Counted from the stretch's first letter, positions 35,523-44,928 are shown. The stretch is 64,000 nt of DNA from Vogesella indigofera (GCF_028548395.1 NZ_JAQQLA010000003.1:719820-783819), one strand, 5' to 3'. Numbers and translations: made by a program. The notes: generated by a model from the sequence alone, not told the origin.

Positions 35523-36818
35523 ATGAGTAACTGGGATCTGGGCAGCTGGCTGTCACTGGCCGATTCGCCGTATGCCGCGCTGCCGGCCATCGTCACCAGC
35601 CTCGGCATCGGCCTGCTGATGGGGGTGGAACGCGAACGCAAGAAGCGCACGCTGGCCGGCATCCGCACCTTCCCGATGACTGCGGTGTTCGGCTGCCTGC
35701 TGGCGGTGCTGTCGCAGCACGGCAGCCCGAACTGGCTGCTGCCGGCGCTGGGCCTGCTGGTGATCGCCAGCCTCGGCTTCCTGCCGCTAGGCCGCGAGGC
35801 GGAGGAAAACGAGCCGCGCACCACCACCGTGGTGGCGCTGGTCGTGGCCTACGGTCTGGGCCTGCTCTCCGCCAACGGCCTGGAAGAACTGGCCGTCGCC
35901 GTCGCCATCATCGTCACCGCCTTGATGTACCTGAAGCCGGAGTTGAGCGGCATCAGCCAGCGCCTAGACCGCCGCGACCTGCTGGCGCTGCTGCAGTTCG
36001 CCGCCCTCACCTTCATCGTGCTACCGGTGCTGCCGAACCAGGGTTTCGGCCCCTATGCCGCCTTCAATCCGTACCGGGTCTGGCTGATGGTGGTGCTGAT
36101 CGTCGGCGTCGGCCTTGCCGGCTACTTCGCGGTGCGCATGCTCGGCGAGCGCGTCGGCACCCCGGTACTGGGCATCCTCGGCGGCCTGGTATCCACCACC
36201 GCCACCAGCCTGGTCTATGCCCGTGCCGCGCGCGACAATCCGGCCTCGGTGATGCTGTCGGCACGGGTAATCCTGCTCGCCAACCTGGTACTGTTCGTGC
36301 GACTGGCGCTGATCACCATCGCAGTGGCGCCGGCGGCACTGGAAGGCGCCATCCTGCTGATGGCACCGCCGCTGCTGCTCGGCCTGCTGACGGTGATGCT
36401 GCGCCCGCGCCATCCCGCCAATGACCAGCAAGAGACGCCGGCGCTGCAGCTGAGCAACCCGGCGGAGCTGAAACTGGCGCTCAGCTTCGCGCTGGTGTTC
36501 GCCATCGTGCTGGTGTGCAGCGCGTGGCTGAACGACCTGTTCGGCCAGCGCGGTGTGTACGTGATCGCGCTGATCTCCGGCCTCAACGACGTCGACGCCA
36601 TCACCCTGACCGCGCTGGAGATGCTGGGCAAGCAGCAACTGGCGCTGATGCCGACGCTGCTGGCGATCAGCATCGCCATCACCAGCAATACCCTGTTCAA
36701 GTTCGGGCTGATCTCCAGCCTCGGCGGCCGCCTGCTGGCGCTGCGCTGTCTGCCGACCTTCGTGGTGATGCTGCTGGGGCTGGGCATCGGGCTCTGGCTC
36801 AACCTGATCGCGGGCTGA
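35523..36818 (+). CDS. MgtC/SapB and DUF4010 membrane protein
   Basis: This 431-residue inner-membrane protein has an N-terminal MgtC/SapB domain (GIGLLMGVERERKKRTLAGIRTFPMTAVFG) and a C-terminal DUF4010 domain, with about 12 hydrophobic helices. The arginine-rich motif ERERK..AGIRTF is conserved. The function is unknown; related MgtC proteins help growth at low magnesium. A GGAGG site lies just before the ATG, and the gene follows dxs by 24 bases. Confidence 0.88.
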   Translation: MSNWDLGSWLSLADSPYAALPAIVTSLGIGLLMGVERERKKRTLAGIRTFPMTAVFGCLLAVLSQHGSPNWLLPALGLLVIASLGFLPLGREAEENEPRTTTVVALVVAYGLGLLSANGLEELAVAVAIIVTALMYLKPELSGISQRLDRRDLLALLQFAALTFIVLPVLPNQGFGPYAAFNPYRVWLMVVLIVGVGLAGYFAVRMLGERVGTPVLGILGGLVSTTATSLVYARAARDNPASVMLSARVILLANLVLFVRLALITIAVAPAALEGAILLMAPPLLLGLLTVMLRPRHPANDQQETPALQLSNPAELKLALSFALVFAIVLVCSAWLNDLFGQRGVYVIALISGLNDVDAITLTALEMLGKQQLALMPTLLAISIAITSNTLFKFGLISSLGGRLLALRCLPTFVVMLLGLGIGLWLNLIAG

Positions 36819-36833
36819 GCCGGCCCGGCGCTC

Positions 36834-36987
36834 AGAACCTGTTCAAAGTCTCGCGAGCTAGAGCGAGACAAGGCGAAAACGGCTGAGGAAGCGGAGTTGA
36901 CATGGGGTCAATGAGCATTCCGAAGCCGTTTTCAACGCGGTATCGCCCCATGTTGAGATCAGTCGCAGCAGACATTGAACAGGTTCT
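36834..36987. mobile_element. MITE-like element with terminal inverted repeats
   Basis: The ends AGAACCTGTTCAA (36834-36846) and TTGAACAGGTTCT (36975-36987) are perfect inverted repeats that continue imperfectly inward (GTCTCGCG versus GTCTGCTGCG). Inside are further inverted pairs, GAAAACGGCT with AGCCGTTTTC and CATGGGG with CCCCATG, so the whole 154 bases can fold. It encodes no protein. It abuts the stop codon of the convergent thioesterase gene. No clear target duplication was seen. Confidence 0.75.
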
Positions 36988-37412
36988 CAGGCGTCGGCGC
37001 CAACTGCGCGCAGCCGCTCGCGGATCGCCTCCGGAATCGACACCGTCTTGCCGGCCTGGTAATCGACCCACACCAGCGTCGCCTCGCCCACCGCGTAAAC
37101 GGTGTCGGCATCGCCCTCGATCCTGAAGTGGTGACGCAGCTTCAGGCTGCTGCGGCCAACCTTTTCCACCTCGATACTGATCAGCACCGTCGCCGGATAG
37201 GTCATCTCGCGCTTGTAGACACAGCTGGTGCTGCCCAGCACCGGGCCGATGCCCTGCGGGTCGATCGGGTAGCCGATGTCGTCCAGCCACTCGACGCGGA
37301 TCTGCTCCATGTAGCGGAAGTAGCAGGTGTTATTGAGGTGGCCGACCGCGTCCATATCGCCCCAGCGCATGCTGATGCGGCGGGTGTCGAGCAGTGGCAG
37401 GATTTTTTCCAT
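36987..37412 (-). CDS. Acyl-CoA thioesterase, 4HBT hotdog family
   Basis: This 141-residue thioesterase shows the active-site region MRWGDMDAVGHLNNTCYFRYMEQIRVEW, with the conserved Asp and GHLNN helix. The ATG at 37412 follows GGAG by seven bases. The TGA stop at 36987-36989 shares its last base with the outer end of a MITE-like element, so the C-terminus (RAVGADA) may have been altered by the insertion. One repeat copy is at 37152-37163. Confidence 0.9.
   Translation of the reverse strand: MEKILPLLDTRRISMRWGDMDAVGHLNNTCYFRYMEQIRVEWLDDIGYPIDPQGIGPVLGSTSCVYKREMTYPATVLISIEVEKVGRSSLKLRHHFRIEGDADTVYAVGEATLVWVDYQAGKTVSIPEAIRERLRAVGADA
37152..37163 (-). repeat. Dispersed 12-mer repeat copy inside thioesterase gene
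   Basis: This is an exact GCGGCCAACCTT on the plus strand; the gene's sense strand reads AAGGTTGGCCGC, coding K-V-G-R. Confidence 0.85.
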
Positions 37413-37448
37413 AGTGGGCTCCGGTATCAGGTTGCATTGCAGCATGCG

Positions 37449-37478
37449 ATCATAGCGCGCTACTGACGTTAACGTCAG
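37449..37478 (-). promoter_or_regulatory. Thioesterase promoter with overlapping 16 bp palindrome
   Basis: The perfect palindrome CTGACGTTAACGTCAG lies at 37463-37478 between the divergent thioesterase and tdk genes. On the minus strand CTGACG (37478-37473) and TATGAT (37454-37449) are spaced by 18 bases and form a plausible promoter, so a protein bound to the palindrome would cover the -35. A TAGAAT at 37513-37518 may be the -10 of tdk. Confidence 0.5.
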
Positions 37479-37545
37479 CACGCCACCGTGCAACACAGTG
37501 TTCCGCATGCGCTAGAATGGCCGGCTTACTCGCCTTATGCTCATC

Positions 37546-38097
37546 ATGGCCAAACTCTTCTTCCGCTACGCCGCTATGAACAGCGGCAAAAGCACGCAAC
37601 TGCTGCAGATCGCCAACAACTACGAATCGATGGCCAAGACGGTGCGGCTGTACACCGCCGCCATCGACGACCGCTTCGGCGTCGGCAAGATCACCTCGCG
37701 CCTCAATATCCAGCGCGATGCGCTGACCTACGACGACAATTTCGATTTTCTGGGCGCAGACTATGCCGACATCGCCTGCGTGCTGATCGACGAGGCACAG
37801 TTCCTGACACCACAGCAGGTACAACAGCTGCACCGGCTGGCCCATACCCGCCACGTGCCGGTGATCTGCTTCGGCCTGCGCAGCGATTTTCGCGGCGAGC
37901 CCTTCCCCGGCGCGGCCTGGCTGCTGGCGCTGGCGGAAGATATCGAAGAGATCAAGACCATCTGCCACTGCGGTCGCAAGGCCACCATGCACATCCGCCG
38001 CGACGGCGACGGGCGGCGCATCAAGGAAGGGCCGCAGGTGGAGATCGGCGACGAGGCCCGCTACCACGCGGTGTGCGCCAAGTGCTTCTACGCCTGA
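37546..38097 (+). CDS. tdk: Thymidine kinase
   Basis: This 183-residue type II thymidine kinase salvages thymidine. The P-loop is AAMNSGKSTQLLQ, followed by the DEAQFL motif and the zinc ribbon (CHCGRKATMH and CAKCF). The ATG at 37546 matches the family start; another ATG three codons upstream (37537) is possible, and neither has a good ribosome site. A strong terminator follows. Confidence 0.96.
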   Translation: MAKLFFRYAAMNSGKSTQLLQIANNYESMAKTVRLYTAAIDDRFGVGKITSRLNIQRDALTYDDNFDFLGADYADIACVLIDEAQFLTPQQVQQLHRLAHTRHVPVICFGLRSDFRGEPFPGAAWLLALAEDIEEIKTICHCGRKATMHIRRDGDGRRIKEGPQVEIGDEARYHAVCAKCFYA

Positions 38098-38126
38098 GCG
38101 TCAACTCCACACCTCTCCGGCAATCT

Positions 38127-38152
38127 CGCCAGCGCCCAGCGCTGGCGTTTTT
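38127..38152 (+). terminator. Rho-independent terminator after tdk
   Basis: CGCCAGCGC (38127-38135) pairs with GCGCTGGCG (38139-38147) around CCA, followed by TTTTT. Confidence 0.93.
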
Positions 38153-38226
38153 ATTGGCCACATCCCGCGCGCGGCCACGCCGCTAACCGGCCGGCGCGAG
38201 TACTGATTACGGGGTACGCGTCTCGC

Positions 38227-38240
38227 TTGCGGCCAACCTT
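38227..38240 (-). repeat. Full-length repeat copy, intergenic
   Basis: TTGCGGCCAACCTT lies alone in the 311-base gap between tdk and the formate dehydrogenase operon. The rest of that gap must hold the operon promoter but shows no clear FNR box or gene. Confidence 0.88.
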
Positions 38241-38408
38241 GCCCGACCCCGTGCACCCGTCACACCCCCTCCCACCCGAACCATCATCGCGCGCCGATGC
38301 CGTCGCCAACCGGCTTTTCCTGAGCCCGCCGCAGTCTCGCCTTTCTGTGGCGCCGGCCTTGGCACTATAAAGAACTGCCACCCCGTTCCCCGTCACAAGG
38401 AGCGTCCC

Positions 38409-39842
38409 ATGTTGCCAGCCGGTAGTCAGGATGCGGTCGACAGTTTCTATCACCTGCACGGCGAGGACCCGGCCGCACTGCCGTGCCAGGGGCTGGCCTG
38501 CTTTGCCGCCCGCGCGCAGGCACCGGCGGCGTGGCGCGCGGCGCAGCAGCAGGACCGCGGCCTGTACTGCCACGGCCTGTGCCACCTGCCACCGGGGGCA
38601 CCACCAGTGCGCCCGCATATCGCCAGCCTGCTGCCGCATAGCGTGCTGCTGGACAACGTGCTGGCCGGCGGCATCCACGACTTCGGCGCCTACCTGGCGC
38701 GCGGCGGCGGCGTGGCGCTGCAGCAGGCGCGCCGCATGAGCCAGGTGGCGCTGCTGCAGGCGCTGGACGACAGCGGCCTGCGCGGTCGCGGCGGTGCGGG
38801 TTTTCCGGCCGGCCGCAAGTGGCGCGCCGCGGCGGCGGCCAGCGGCAGCCGCAAATACCTGGTGGTGAACGCCGACGAAGGCGACCCCGGCAGCTTTTCC
38901 GACCGCTACCTGCTGGAAGACGACCCGTATTGCCTGATCGAAGGCTGCCTGATCGCGGCGCAGGCGATTGGCGCCCGCCATGGCGTCATCTACCTGCGCA
39001 AGGAGTACCCGCACGCCGCACGCGTGCTGCAGGTCGCGCTGCAACAGGCACGCGATGCCGACTGGCTGGGGACGGATTTCGAGCTGACGCTGCACATCGG
39101 CGACGGCAGCTACCTGTGCGGCGAGGAAACCGCGCTGCTCAATGCGCTGGAAGGCAAACGCCCCGAGGCGCGGCTGCGCCCGCCACAAATCACCACGCAC
39201 GGGCTGCATGGCCAGCCCACGCTGCTGCACAACGTGGAAACCCTGTGCGCGGTACCGTGGCTGATCCGCCACGGCGCGGCGGCCTACGCCGCACTGGGGG
39301 TTGGCCGCAGCCGTGGCAGCAAGCTGTTGTCGCTGAACGCCAGCTTCAACCGCCCCGGCCTGTACGAGGTGCCATTCGGCCTGCCGCTGCACGCCATCGT
39401 GACCGAGCTGGGACAGGGGCTGCGCCACGGCCAACTGCGCGGACTGATGATAGGCGGGCCGCTGGCCGGCCTGGTACCGCCGGCACTGCTGGACACACCG
39501 CTGGACTACGAGGCGCTGCACGCCATCGGCTGCGCCGTCGGCCACGGCGGCGTGATCGCCTTTGCCGACGATACCCCGCTGCTGGCCATCATGGCCGAGG
39601 TGTTCCGCTTTGGCGCGCGCGAGTCCTGCGGCAAGTGCACCCCCTGCCACTACGGCGCCGCCGAGCTGGCGCGGCAGTTTGCCGCCGCGGCCAACGGCCA
39701 GGCCATCGACGGCGCCCGCTGCCGGGCACTGCTGGACAACCTGGCGCAGGCCAGCCTGTGCGGCCACGGCCGTGGTCTGGCCGAGTTCGCCCAAGCCCTG
39801 CAACGCCACTACCCGGAGGAGCTGCGCGCATGCCTCGCCTGA
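38409..39842 (+). CDS. NAD-dependent formate dehydrogenase, NuoF-like beta subunit with fused mini-NuoE
   Basis: This 477-residue subunit carries FMN, a [4Fe-4S] cluster and the NAD site of a soluble formate dehydrogenase. The NuoF-like motifs are GRGGAGFPAGRKW, NADEGDPGSFSDRYLLE, GSYLCGEETALLNALEGKRPEAR and ESCGKCTPC. The first ~65 residues hold C26-x4-C31 and C54-x3-C58, the pattern of a NuoE-type [2Fe-2S] site, so a shortened gamma subunit appears fused. No separate fdsG gene precedes it. It overlaps the alpha gene by 13 bases. Confidence 0.9.
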   Translation: MLPAGSQDAVDSFYHLHGEDPAALPCQGLACFAARAQAPAAWRAAQQQDRGLYCHGLCHLPPGAPPVRPHIASLLPHSVLLDNVLAGGIHDFGAYLARGGGVALQQARRMSQVALLQALDDSGLRGRGGAGFPAGRKWRAAAAASGSRKYLVVNADEGDPGSFSDRYLLEDDPYCLIEGCLIAAQAIGARHGVIYLRKEYPHAARVLQVALQQARDADWLGTDFELTLHIGDGSYLCGEETALLNALEGKRPEARLRPPQITTHGLHGQPTLLHNVETLCAVPWLIRHGAAAYAALGVGRSRGSKLLSLNASFNRPGLYEVPFGLPLHAIVTELGQGLRHGQLRGLMIGGPLAGLVPPALLDTPLDYEALHAIGCAVGHGGVIAFADDTPLLAIMAEVFRFGARESCGKCTPCHYGAAELARQFAAAANGQAIDGARCRALLDNLAQASLCGHGRGLAEFAQALQRHYPEELRACLA

Positions 39843-42487
39843 TACTCAACGGCCAAGCCCATGACGTGCCGGCCGGCACGCTGCTGCTGGACGCACTCGC
39901 CGCTGCCGGCAGTCCAGTGCCGCAGTTGTGCCACGACGCGCGGCTGGCGCCCGGCGGTGGTTGCCGGCTGTGCCTGGTCGCCATCGACGGCCAGCCGCTG
40001 CCCCAGCCCGCCTGCGCCACCCGCACCGAAGACGGCATGGTGGTGCACAGCCATACCCCGACGCTGGAAACGCTGCGCCACAGCAACCTGCAACTGCTGG
40101 CAGAGCGCTACCCGACCGGCGCGGTGGTAGCGCATCCGGAACTGCCCTTTCATGCCCTGCTGCGCCAGTACCACATCCAGCCCGGCGGCAAAGTGACCGG
40201 CAACGGCTTTCACGACGACAGCCATCCCTATATCGGCGTGGACATGGACCGCTGCATCCACTGCCAGCGCTGCGTGCGTATATGCGACGAGGTGCAGGGC
40301 CAGTTCGTGTGGGCGGCGTGGGCGCGCGGCGAGCAGACCCGCATCGCCACCGCGCACGGCAACAGCATGCTGGCCGATGGCTGCGTCAGCTGCGGTGCCT
40401 GCGTCGACAGCTGCCCCAGCGGCGCGCTGTTCGACAAACCGGCAACGACCGCGCAGCAATGGACGCGCACCACCTGCGGCTACTGCGGCGTCGGCTGCCA
40501 GATGGATGTCGCCAGCGCCGATGGCCGCGTGGTGGCGGTGCGCCCGGCGCAGCACCCGGTGAACCGTGGCCACCTGTGTCTGAAGGGGCGCTACGGCTTC
40601 GAATTCAACCACGCCGCCGACCGCGTCACGCAACCGATGATCAGGCAGCACGGCGAGTGGCAGCCGGTGAGTTGGGACGAGGCGCTGAGCTTTGTCGCCA
40701 ACCGCCTGCTGGCCATCCGCAGCCAACACGGGCCGGACGCCATCGGCGTGCTGGGCTCGGCGCGCGCCAGCAACGAGGAAAACTACCTGGCACAGAAGTT
40801 TGCCCGCGTGGTGATCGGCAGTAATAACGTGGACTGCTGCGCCCGCGTCTGCCACACCCCCAGCGCCAAGGCGCTGAAAACCATGCTCGGCACCGGCGCG
40901 GCCACCAACCACTTCGACGACATCGAGCAGGCCGCCACGATCCTGCTGTGCGGCTGCAACCCCACCGAGAACCACCCGGTGATCGGCGCCCGCATCAAGC
41001 AGGCGGTGCGCCGCGGCGCCCGGCTGGTGGTGATCGACCCCCGCCGCACCGAGCTGGCCGCCATGGCTGACCTCCACCTGGCGGTGCGCCCCGGCCATAA
41101 CGTGCCGCTGCTCAACGCGATGGCCGCCACGCTGATCGAGGAAGATCTACTGGACCACGACTTCATCGCCGCGCGGGTGACCGGCTACGCCGAGCTGGCC
41201 GATTTCCTGCGCGACTACACACCGGAACGGGTCGCCTCCGGCTGCGGTGTGGCCGCCACCGACATCCGCGCCGCGGCACGGCTGTACGCGACACAAGGCC
41301 CGACGATGTGCCTGCACGGCCTGGGCGTCACCGAGCATCTGCAGGGTACCGAAGGCGTGATGTGCCTGATCAACCTGGCTCTGCTCAGCGGCAACCTGGG
41401 TAAACCCGGCAGCGGCATCAACCCCTTGCGCGGGCAGAACAACGTGCAGGGCGCCGCGCACATGGGCTGCGACCCGGTCACCCTGACTGGCGCGCAATCG
41501 TTTGCCGACGCCGGCGAGCGCTTCGTCGCCTACTGGGGCACGCCGCGGCCACAGAGCCGCGGACTGGACCTGCTGCAGATGATGGACGCCGCCCGCGACG
41601 GCGGCCTCAAGGCGTTGTGGGCGATGGGCTACGACATCTACCTGACGCTGGCCAACGAGGCCGCCACTGCGGCCTCGCTGGCGCAGCTGGAGCTGGTCAT
41701 CGTGCAGGACCTGTTCCTCAACGAAACCGCGCGCCGCTTCGGCCACGTGTTCCTGCCGGCAGCCTCCTTCCTGGAAAAGGACGGCACCTTCATGAATGCC
41801 GACCGCCGCGTGCAGCACATCTGCCAGGTGGTACCGCCTCCCGGCGACGCGCTGCCAGACTGGCAGATCATCTGCCGCCTGGCCGCCGCCATGGGCCAGC
41901 CGGCAGGCTTCGACTTTGCCGATCCGCAAGCCATCTGGGACGAGATCCGCGCCCTGTGGCCGGCCGGGGCCGGCCTGAGCTACGCGCGGCTAGCGCAGGA
42001 AAGCCTGCACTGGCCCTGCCCGGATGAACAGCACCCCGGCACGCCGGTGCTGCACGGCTCGCAGTTTGCCACCAGCCAGACCGCCACGCTGGCGTGCATC
42101 CCGTTCCTGCCCAGCAGCGAGCAGCCGGATGACGACTATCCTCTGCTGCTGGTCACCGGCCGGGTGCTGACCCACTTCAACGCCGGCACCATGAGCTATC
42201 GCGGCCGCAATGCACTGCTGCGGCCGTCGGACACGCTGGACATGGCGCCGACGGACGCCGCGCGACTGGGCCTGCAACAGGGCGAGCGCGTGCGCATTCA
42301 CAGTCGCTACGGCAGCGCGGTGCTGCCGCTGAACATCAGCGACGCACAGCAAGCGGGGCAGCTGTTTGCCAGCTTCCACCGCCCGGACCTGCTGCTGAAC
42401 CGGCTGACCTCCGGCGTGCGCGACCGGCTGGTGCACGCCCCGGAGTACAAGCTGACCGCGGTGCGGGTGGAAAAGGCGACGGATTAA
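39830..42487 (+). CDS. Formate dehydrogenase alpha subunit (molybdopterin)
   Basis: This 885-residue catalytic subunit oxidises formate at a molybdenum or tungsten bis-MGD centre. In order it shows a [2Fe-2S] ferredoxin (C34, C45, C48, C62), two [4Fe-4S] sites (CIHCQRCVRIC from C142 and CVSCGACVDSC), the MopB cluster CGYCGVGC, and the active-site region NNVDCCARVCHTPS, where codon 341 is TGC, so cysteine rather than selenocysteine. The His-Cys3 cluster expected around residues 100-120 lacks its cysteines (HPELPFHALLRQYH). A MopB C-terminal domain closes the protein. Confidence 0.94.
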   Translation: MPRLILNGQAHDVPAGTLLLDALAAAGSPVPQLCHDARLAPGGGCRLCLVAIDGQPLPQPACATRTEDGMVVHSHTPTLETLRHSNLQLLAERYPTGAVVAHPELPFHALLRQYHIQPGGKVTGNGFHDDSHPYIGVDMDRCIHCQRCVRICDEVQGQFVWAAWARGEQTRIATAHGNSMLADGCVSCGACVDSCPSGALFDKPATTAQQWTRTTCGYCGVGCQMDVASADGRVVAVRPAQHPVNRGHLCLKGRYGFEFNHAADRVTQPMIRQHGEWQPVSWDEALSFVANRLLAIRSQHGPDAIGVLGSARASNEENYLAQKFARVVIGSNNVDCCARVCHTPSAKALKTMLGTGAATNHFDDIEQAATILLCGCNPTENHPVIGARIKQAVRRGARLVVIDPRRTELAAMADLHLAVRPGHNVPLLNAMAATLIEEDLLDHDFIAARVTGYAELADFLRDYTPERVASGCGVAATDIRAAARLYATQGPTMCLHGLGVTEHLQGTEGVMCLINLALLSGNLGKPGSGINPLRGQNNVQGAAHMGCDPVTLTGAQSFADAGERFVAYWGTPRPQSRGLDLLQMMDAARDGGLKALWAMGYDIYLTLANEAATAASLAQLELVIVQDLFLNETARRFGHVFLPAASFLEKDGTFMNADRRVQHICQVVPPPGDALPDWQIICRLAAAMGQPAGFDFADPQAIWDEIRALWPAGAGLSYARLAQESLHWPCPDEQHPGTPVLHGSQFATSQTATLACIPFLPSSEQPDDDYPLLLVTGRVLTHFNAGTMSYRGRNALLRPSDTLDMAPTDAARLGLQQGERVRIHSRYGSAVLPLNISDAQQAGQLFASFHRPDLLLNRLTSGVRDRLVHAPEYKLTAVRVEKATD

Positions 42488-42505
42488 CCGACAGGGGGAA
42501 ACGCC

Positions 42506-43333
42506 ATGGCGCTGTACGGTTTTGACGCCTTCTCGCCGGCACAGATCGCCGAGAAGATCGAGCAGGTCGGCGTCAGCAAGGCGCGGCTGCCGCTGCTGCA
42601 GATGGTGCTGCTGGGCATGCTGGCCGGCGCCTTCATCTCGCTGGGCGCGCTGTATTTCGTGCTGGTCGCGAGCGACAACACGCTGGGCTTTGCCGCCAGC
42701 CGCGTGCTGGGCGGCGTGGTGTTTTCCTTGGGGCTGCTGCTGGTGGTGGTGGCCGGTGCCGAGCTGTTCACCGGCAACAACCTGCTGATGATGGCCTGGG
42801 CCGATGGCCGCATCAGCAGCCACGCGCTGCTGCGCAACTGGGTGGTGGTGTGTGCGGCCAACTTTGCCGGCGCCGCCGGCATGGCGCTGCTGGTGTGGCT
42901 GTCCGGCCACCCGGCGATGAACAATGGCCGCGTGGCGGCGCTGGTGGTGACGCTGGCCGGCGCCAAGTGTGCGGCGCCGTTGGCTGCACTGTTCTGGAAG
43001 GGGGTGCTGTGCAATATCCTGGTGTGCCTGGCGGTATGGATGGCGATGGCCGGGCGCAGCGTCACCGACAAGTTCATTGCCGTCGTGTTCCCGATTTCGG
43101 CCTTTGTTGCCGCCGGCTTCGAGCACAGCATCGCCAATATGTATCTGATCCCGCTGGCGATGCTGTTGCAGGACAGCGTGCCGCCAGCGCTGGTATCGCC
43201 GGCACTGGGCGTGGCCGGCCTCTTGCGCAATCTGGCGGCGGTGATCGCCGGCAACATCCTCGGCGGCAGCGTGCTGGTGGCGCTGGTCTACCACCTGATC
43301 TACCGCCGCGACCAGCCGCCGCCGGCAGCGTAG
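42506..43333 (+). CDS. Formate/nitrite transporter family channel
   Basis: This 275-residue inner-membrane protein is a FocA/NirC/FdhC-type pentameric channel with six helices. The motifs GAELFTGNNLLM, KGVLCNILVCLAVWMA and GFEHSIANMYLIP are those of the family, including the central-helix histidine. It follows the dehydrogenase genes by 18 bases, so formate is the likely substrate. A terminator follows. Confidence 0.94.
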   Translation: MALYGFDAFSPAQIAEKIEQVGVSKARLPLLQMVLLGMLAGAFISLGALYFVLVASDNTLGFAASRVLGGVVFSLGLLLVVVAGAELFTGNNLLMMAWADGRISSHALLRNWVVVCAANFAGAAGMALLVWLSGHPAMNNGRVAALVVTLAGAKCAAPLAALFWKGVLCNILVCLAVWMAMAGRSVTDKFIAVVFPISAFVAAGFEHSIANMYLIPLAMLLQDSVPPALVSPALGVAGLLRNLAAVIAGNILGGSVLVALVYHLIYRRDQPPPAA

Positions 43334-43415
43334 CGCGCCGGCCGGCCGTGATCGCGGGCAGCGCCGCGACCATGATCTGGCGCCGGCGTTGCCCGGAATA
43401 CCCCACTACAAAAGA

Positions 43416-43444
43416 AAAACGCCATCGCGGTGCGATGGCGTTTT
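43416..43444. terminator. Bidirectional terminator after the formate operon
   Basis: AAAACGCCATCGC (43416-43428) pairs with GCGATGGCGTTTT (43432-43444) around GGT, between convergent operons. Confidence 0.92.
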
Positions 43445-43462
43445 GACTTGTATGCCGCAAAC

Positions 43463-43476
43463 TTGCGGCCAACCTT
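43463..43476 (-). repeat. Full-length repeat copy adjoining the tldD stop
   Basis: TTGCGGCCAACCTT ends one base before the tldD stop codon triplet (43478-43480), i.e. directly downstream of the gene. Confidence 0.88.
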
Positions 43477-43477
43477 G

Positions 43478-44917
43478 TCAGGCGGTGCCGCCGACGGTGA
43501 GGCCGCCGTCGATACGCAGCGTCGGCTGGCCGACGCCAACCGGCACGCTCTGGCCTTCCTTGCCGCAGACACCAACGCCCTCGTCCAGCGCCAGATCGTT
43601 GCCGATCATCGACACGTAGCCGAGCACGTCCGGGCCGTTGCCGATCAGGGTGGCGCCCTTCACCGGATAGGTCAGCTTGCCGTTCTCGATGCGCCACGCC
43701 TCGGAGGCGGAGAACACGAACTTGCCGCTAGTGATGTCGACCTGACCACCGCCGAAGTTGGCCGCATAGATGCCGTCCTTGACCGAGGCGATGATCTCTT
43801 CCGGCGCCTTGTTGCCAGCCAGCATGTAGGTATTGGTCATCCGCGGCATCGGGATGTGGGCGTAGGATTCGCGGCGGCCGTTACCGGTCGGCGCCACCCC
43901 CATCAGCCGCGAGTTCATCGCGTCCTGCATATAGCCCTTGAGGATACCGTCCTCGATCAACACGGTGCGATTGGTGGCGTTGCCTTCGTCGTCGATCGAC
44001 AGCGAGCCGCGGCGTGCCGACAGCGTGCCGTCATCGACCACGGTGACGCCGGCGGCGGCCACGCGCTGGCCGATCATGCCGGAGAACGCCGAGGTGCCCT
44101 TGCGGTTGAAGTCGCCCTCCAGACCGTGGCCGATGGCCTCGTGCAGCAGCACCCCCGGCCAGCCGGAGCCGAGCACCACCGTCATCTGTCCGGCCGGGGC
44201 CGGCCGTGCTTCCAGATTGACCAGCGCCTGTTGCACCGCCTTCTGCGCGTGATGCTCGATCACCGCGTCGGTAAACTGCGTCAGGTCGTAACGGCCACCG
44301 CCGCCACTGCTACCCATCTCGCGACGGCCGTCCTGCTCGGCGATCACCGTCACCGAGATGCGCACCAGCGGCCGCACGTCGGCGGCGCGCACGCCGTCAT
44401 GACGCGCGACGTAGACTACGTCGTACTCTGCGGCCAAGCCGGCCATCACCTGGATCACGCGCGGGTCGATGGCGCGCGCCAGCCGCTCGATGCGCTCCAG
44501 GATCGACACCTTGGCCTCTGCCGGCAGGCTGCCGACCGGGTCGATCGCCGGATACAGGCCGCTGCCGCGACGCAGTGCCACCGCGCCGGCATTGCCGTGG
44601 CCGCCGACGGCGCCGATGGCGCGCACCGCATCGGCGGCCTCGCCCAGCGCAAAGGCGCTGATGTCGTCGGAGTAGGCAAACGCGGTCTTGTCACCGGACA
44701 CCGCACGCACGCCGACACCCTGGTCGATGCTGAAGCTGCCGGCCTTGACGATGCCCTCTTCCAGGCTCCAGCCTTCGCTGCGCGTGTACTGGAAATACAG
44801 GTCGGCATAGTCGACCTGATGCTGCAGCATGCGGCCGAGGGTGGCCTCGATCACCTGTTCGTTGACGCCGTACGGCGCCAGCAGCAGGCTGTCTGCGATG
44901 GAAATGGCGTTGCTCAT
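43478..44917 (-). CDS. tldD: Metalloprotease TldD
   Basis: This 479-residue subunit forms the TldD-TldE zinc protease, known for microcin B17 maturation and CcdA degradation. The metal-binding HExxxH motif is [13 protein letters not shown], and the C-terminal GGTA is usual. The ATG at 44917 matches the family start ([17 protein letters not shown]). It lies downstream of the nitrilase and yhdP genes in the same direction, an arrangement common in betaproteobacteria. Confidence 0.96.
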   Translation of the reverse strand: MSNAISIADSLLLAPYGVNEQVIEATLGRMLQHQVDYADLYFQYTRSEGWSLEEGIVKAGSFSIDQGVGVRAVSGDKTAFAYSDDISAFALGEAADAVRAIGAVGGHGNAGAVALRRGSGLYPAIDPVGSLPAEAKVSILERIERLARAIDPRVIQVMAGLAAEYDVVYVARHDGVRAADVRPLVRISVTVIAEQDGRREMGSSGGGGRYDLTQFTDAVIEHHAQKAVQQALVNLEARPAPAGQMTVVLGSGWPGVLLHEAIGHGLEGDFNRKGTSAFSGMIGQRVAAAGVTVVDDGTLSARRGSLSIDDEGNATNRTVLIEDGILKGYMQDAMNSRLMGVAPTGNGRRESYAHIPMPRMTNTYMLAGNKAPEEIIASVKDGIYAANFGGGQVDITSGKFVFSASEAWRIENGKLTYPVKGATLIGNGPDVLGYVSMIGNDLALDEGVGVCGKEGQSVPVGVGQPTLRIDGGLTVGGTA

Positions 44918-44928
44918 GACTTTTGCTT

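Noticed and set aside
38819..39829. Long upstream extension of the formate dehydrogenase alpha frame
   Set aside because: This part overlaps the beta subunit gene and is Arg-rich nonsense; the real start at 39830 begins the ferredoxin domain.
40850..40852. Possible selenocysteine at the formate dehydrogenase active site
   Set aside because: The codon is TGC (Cys), not TGA, and no SECIS-like hairpin is needed.
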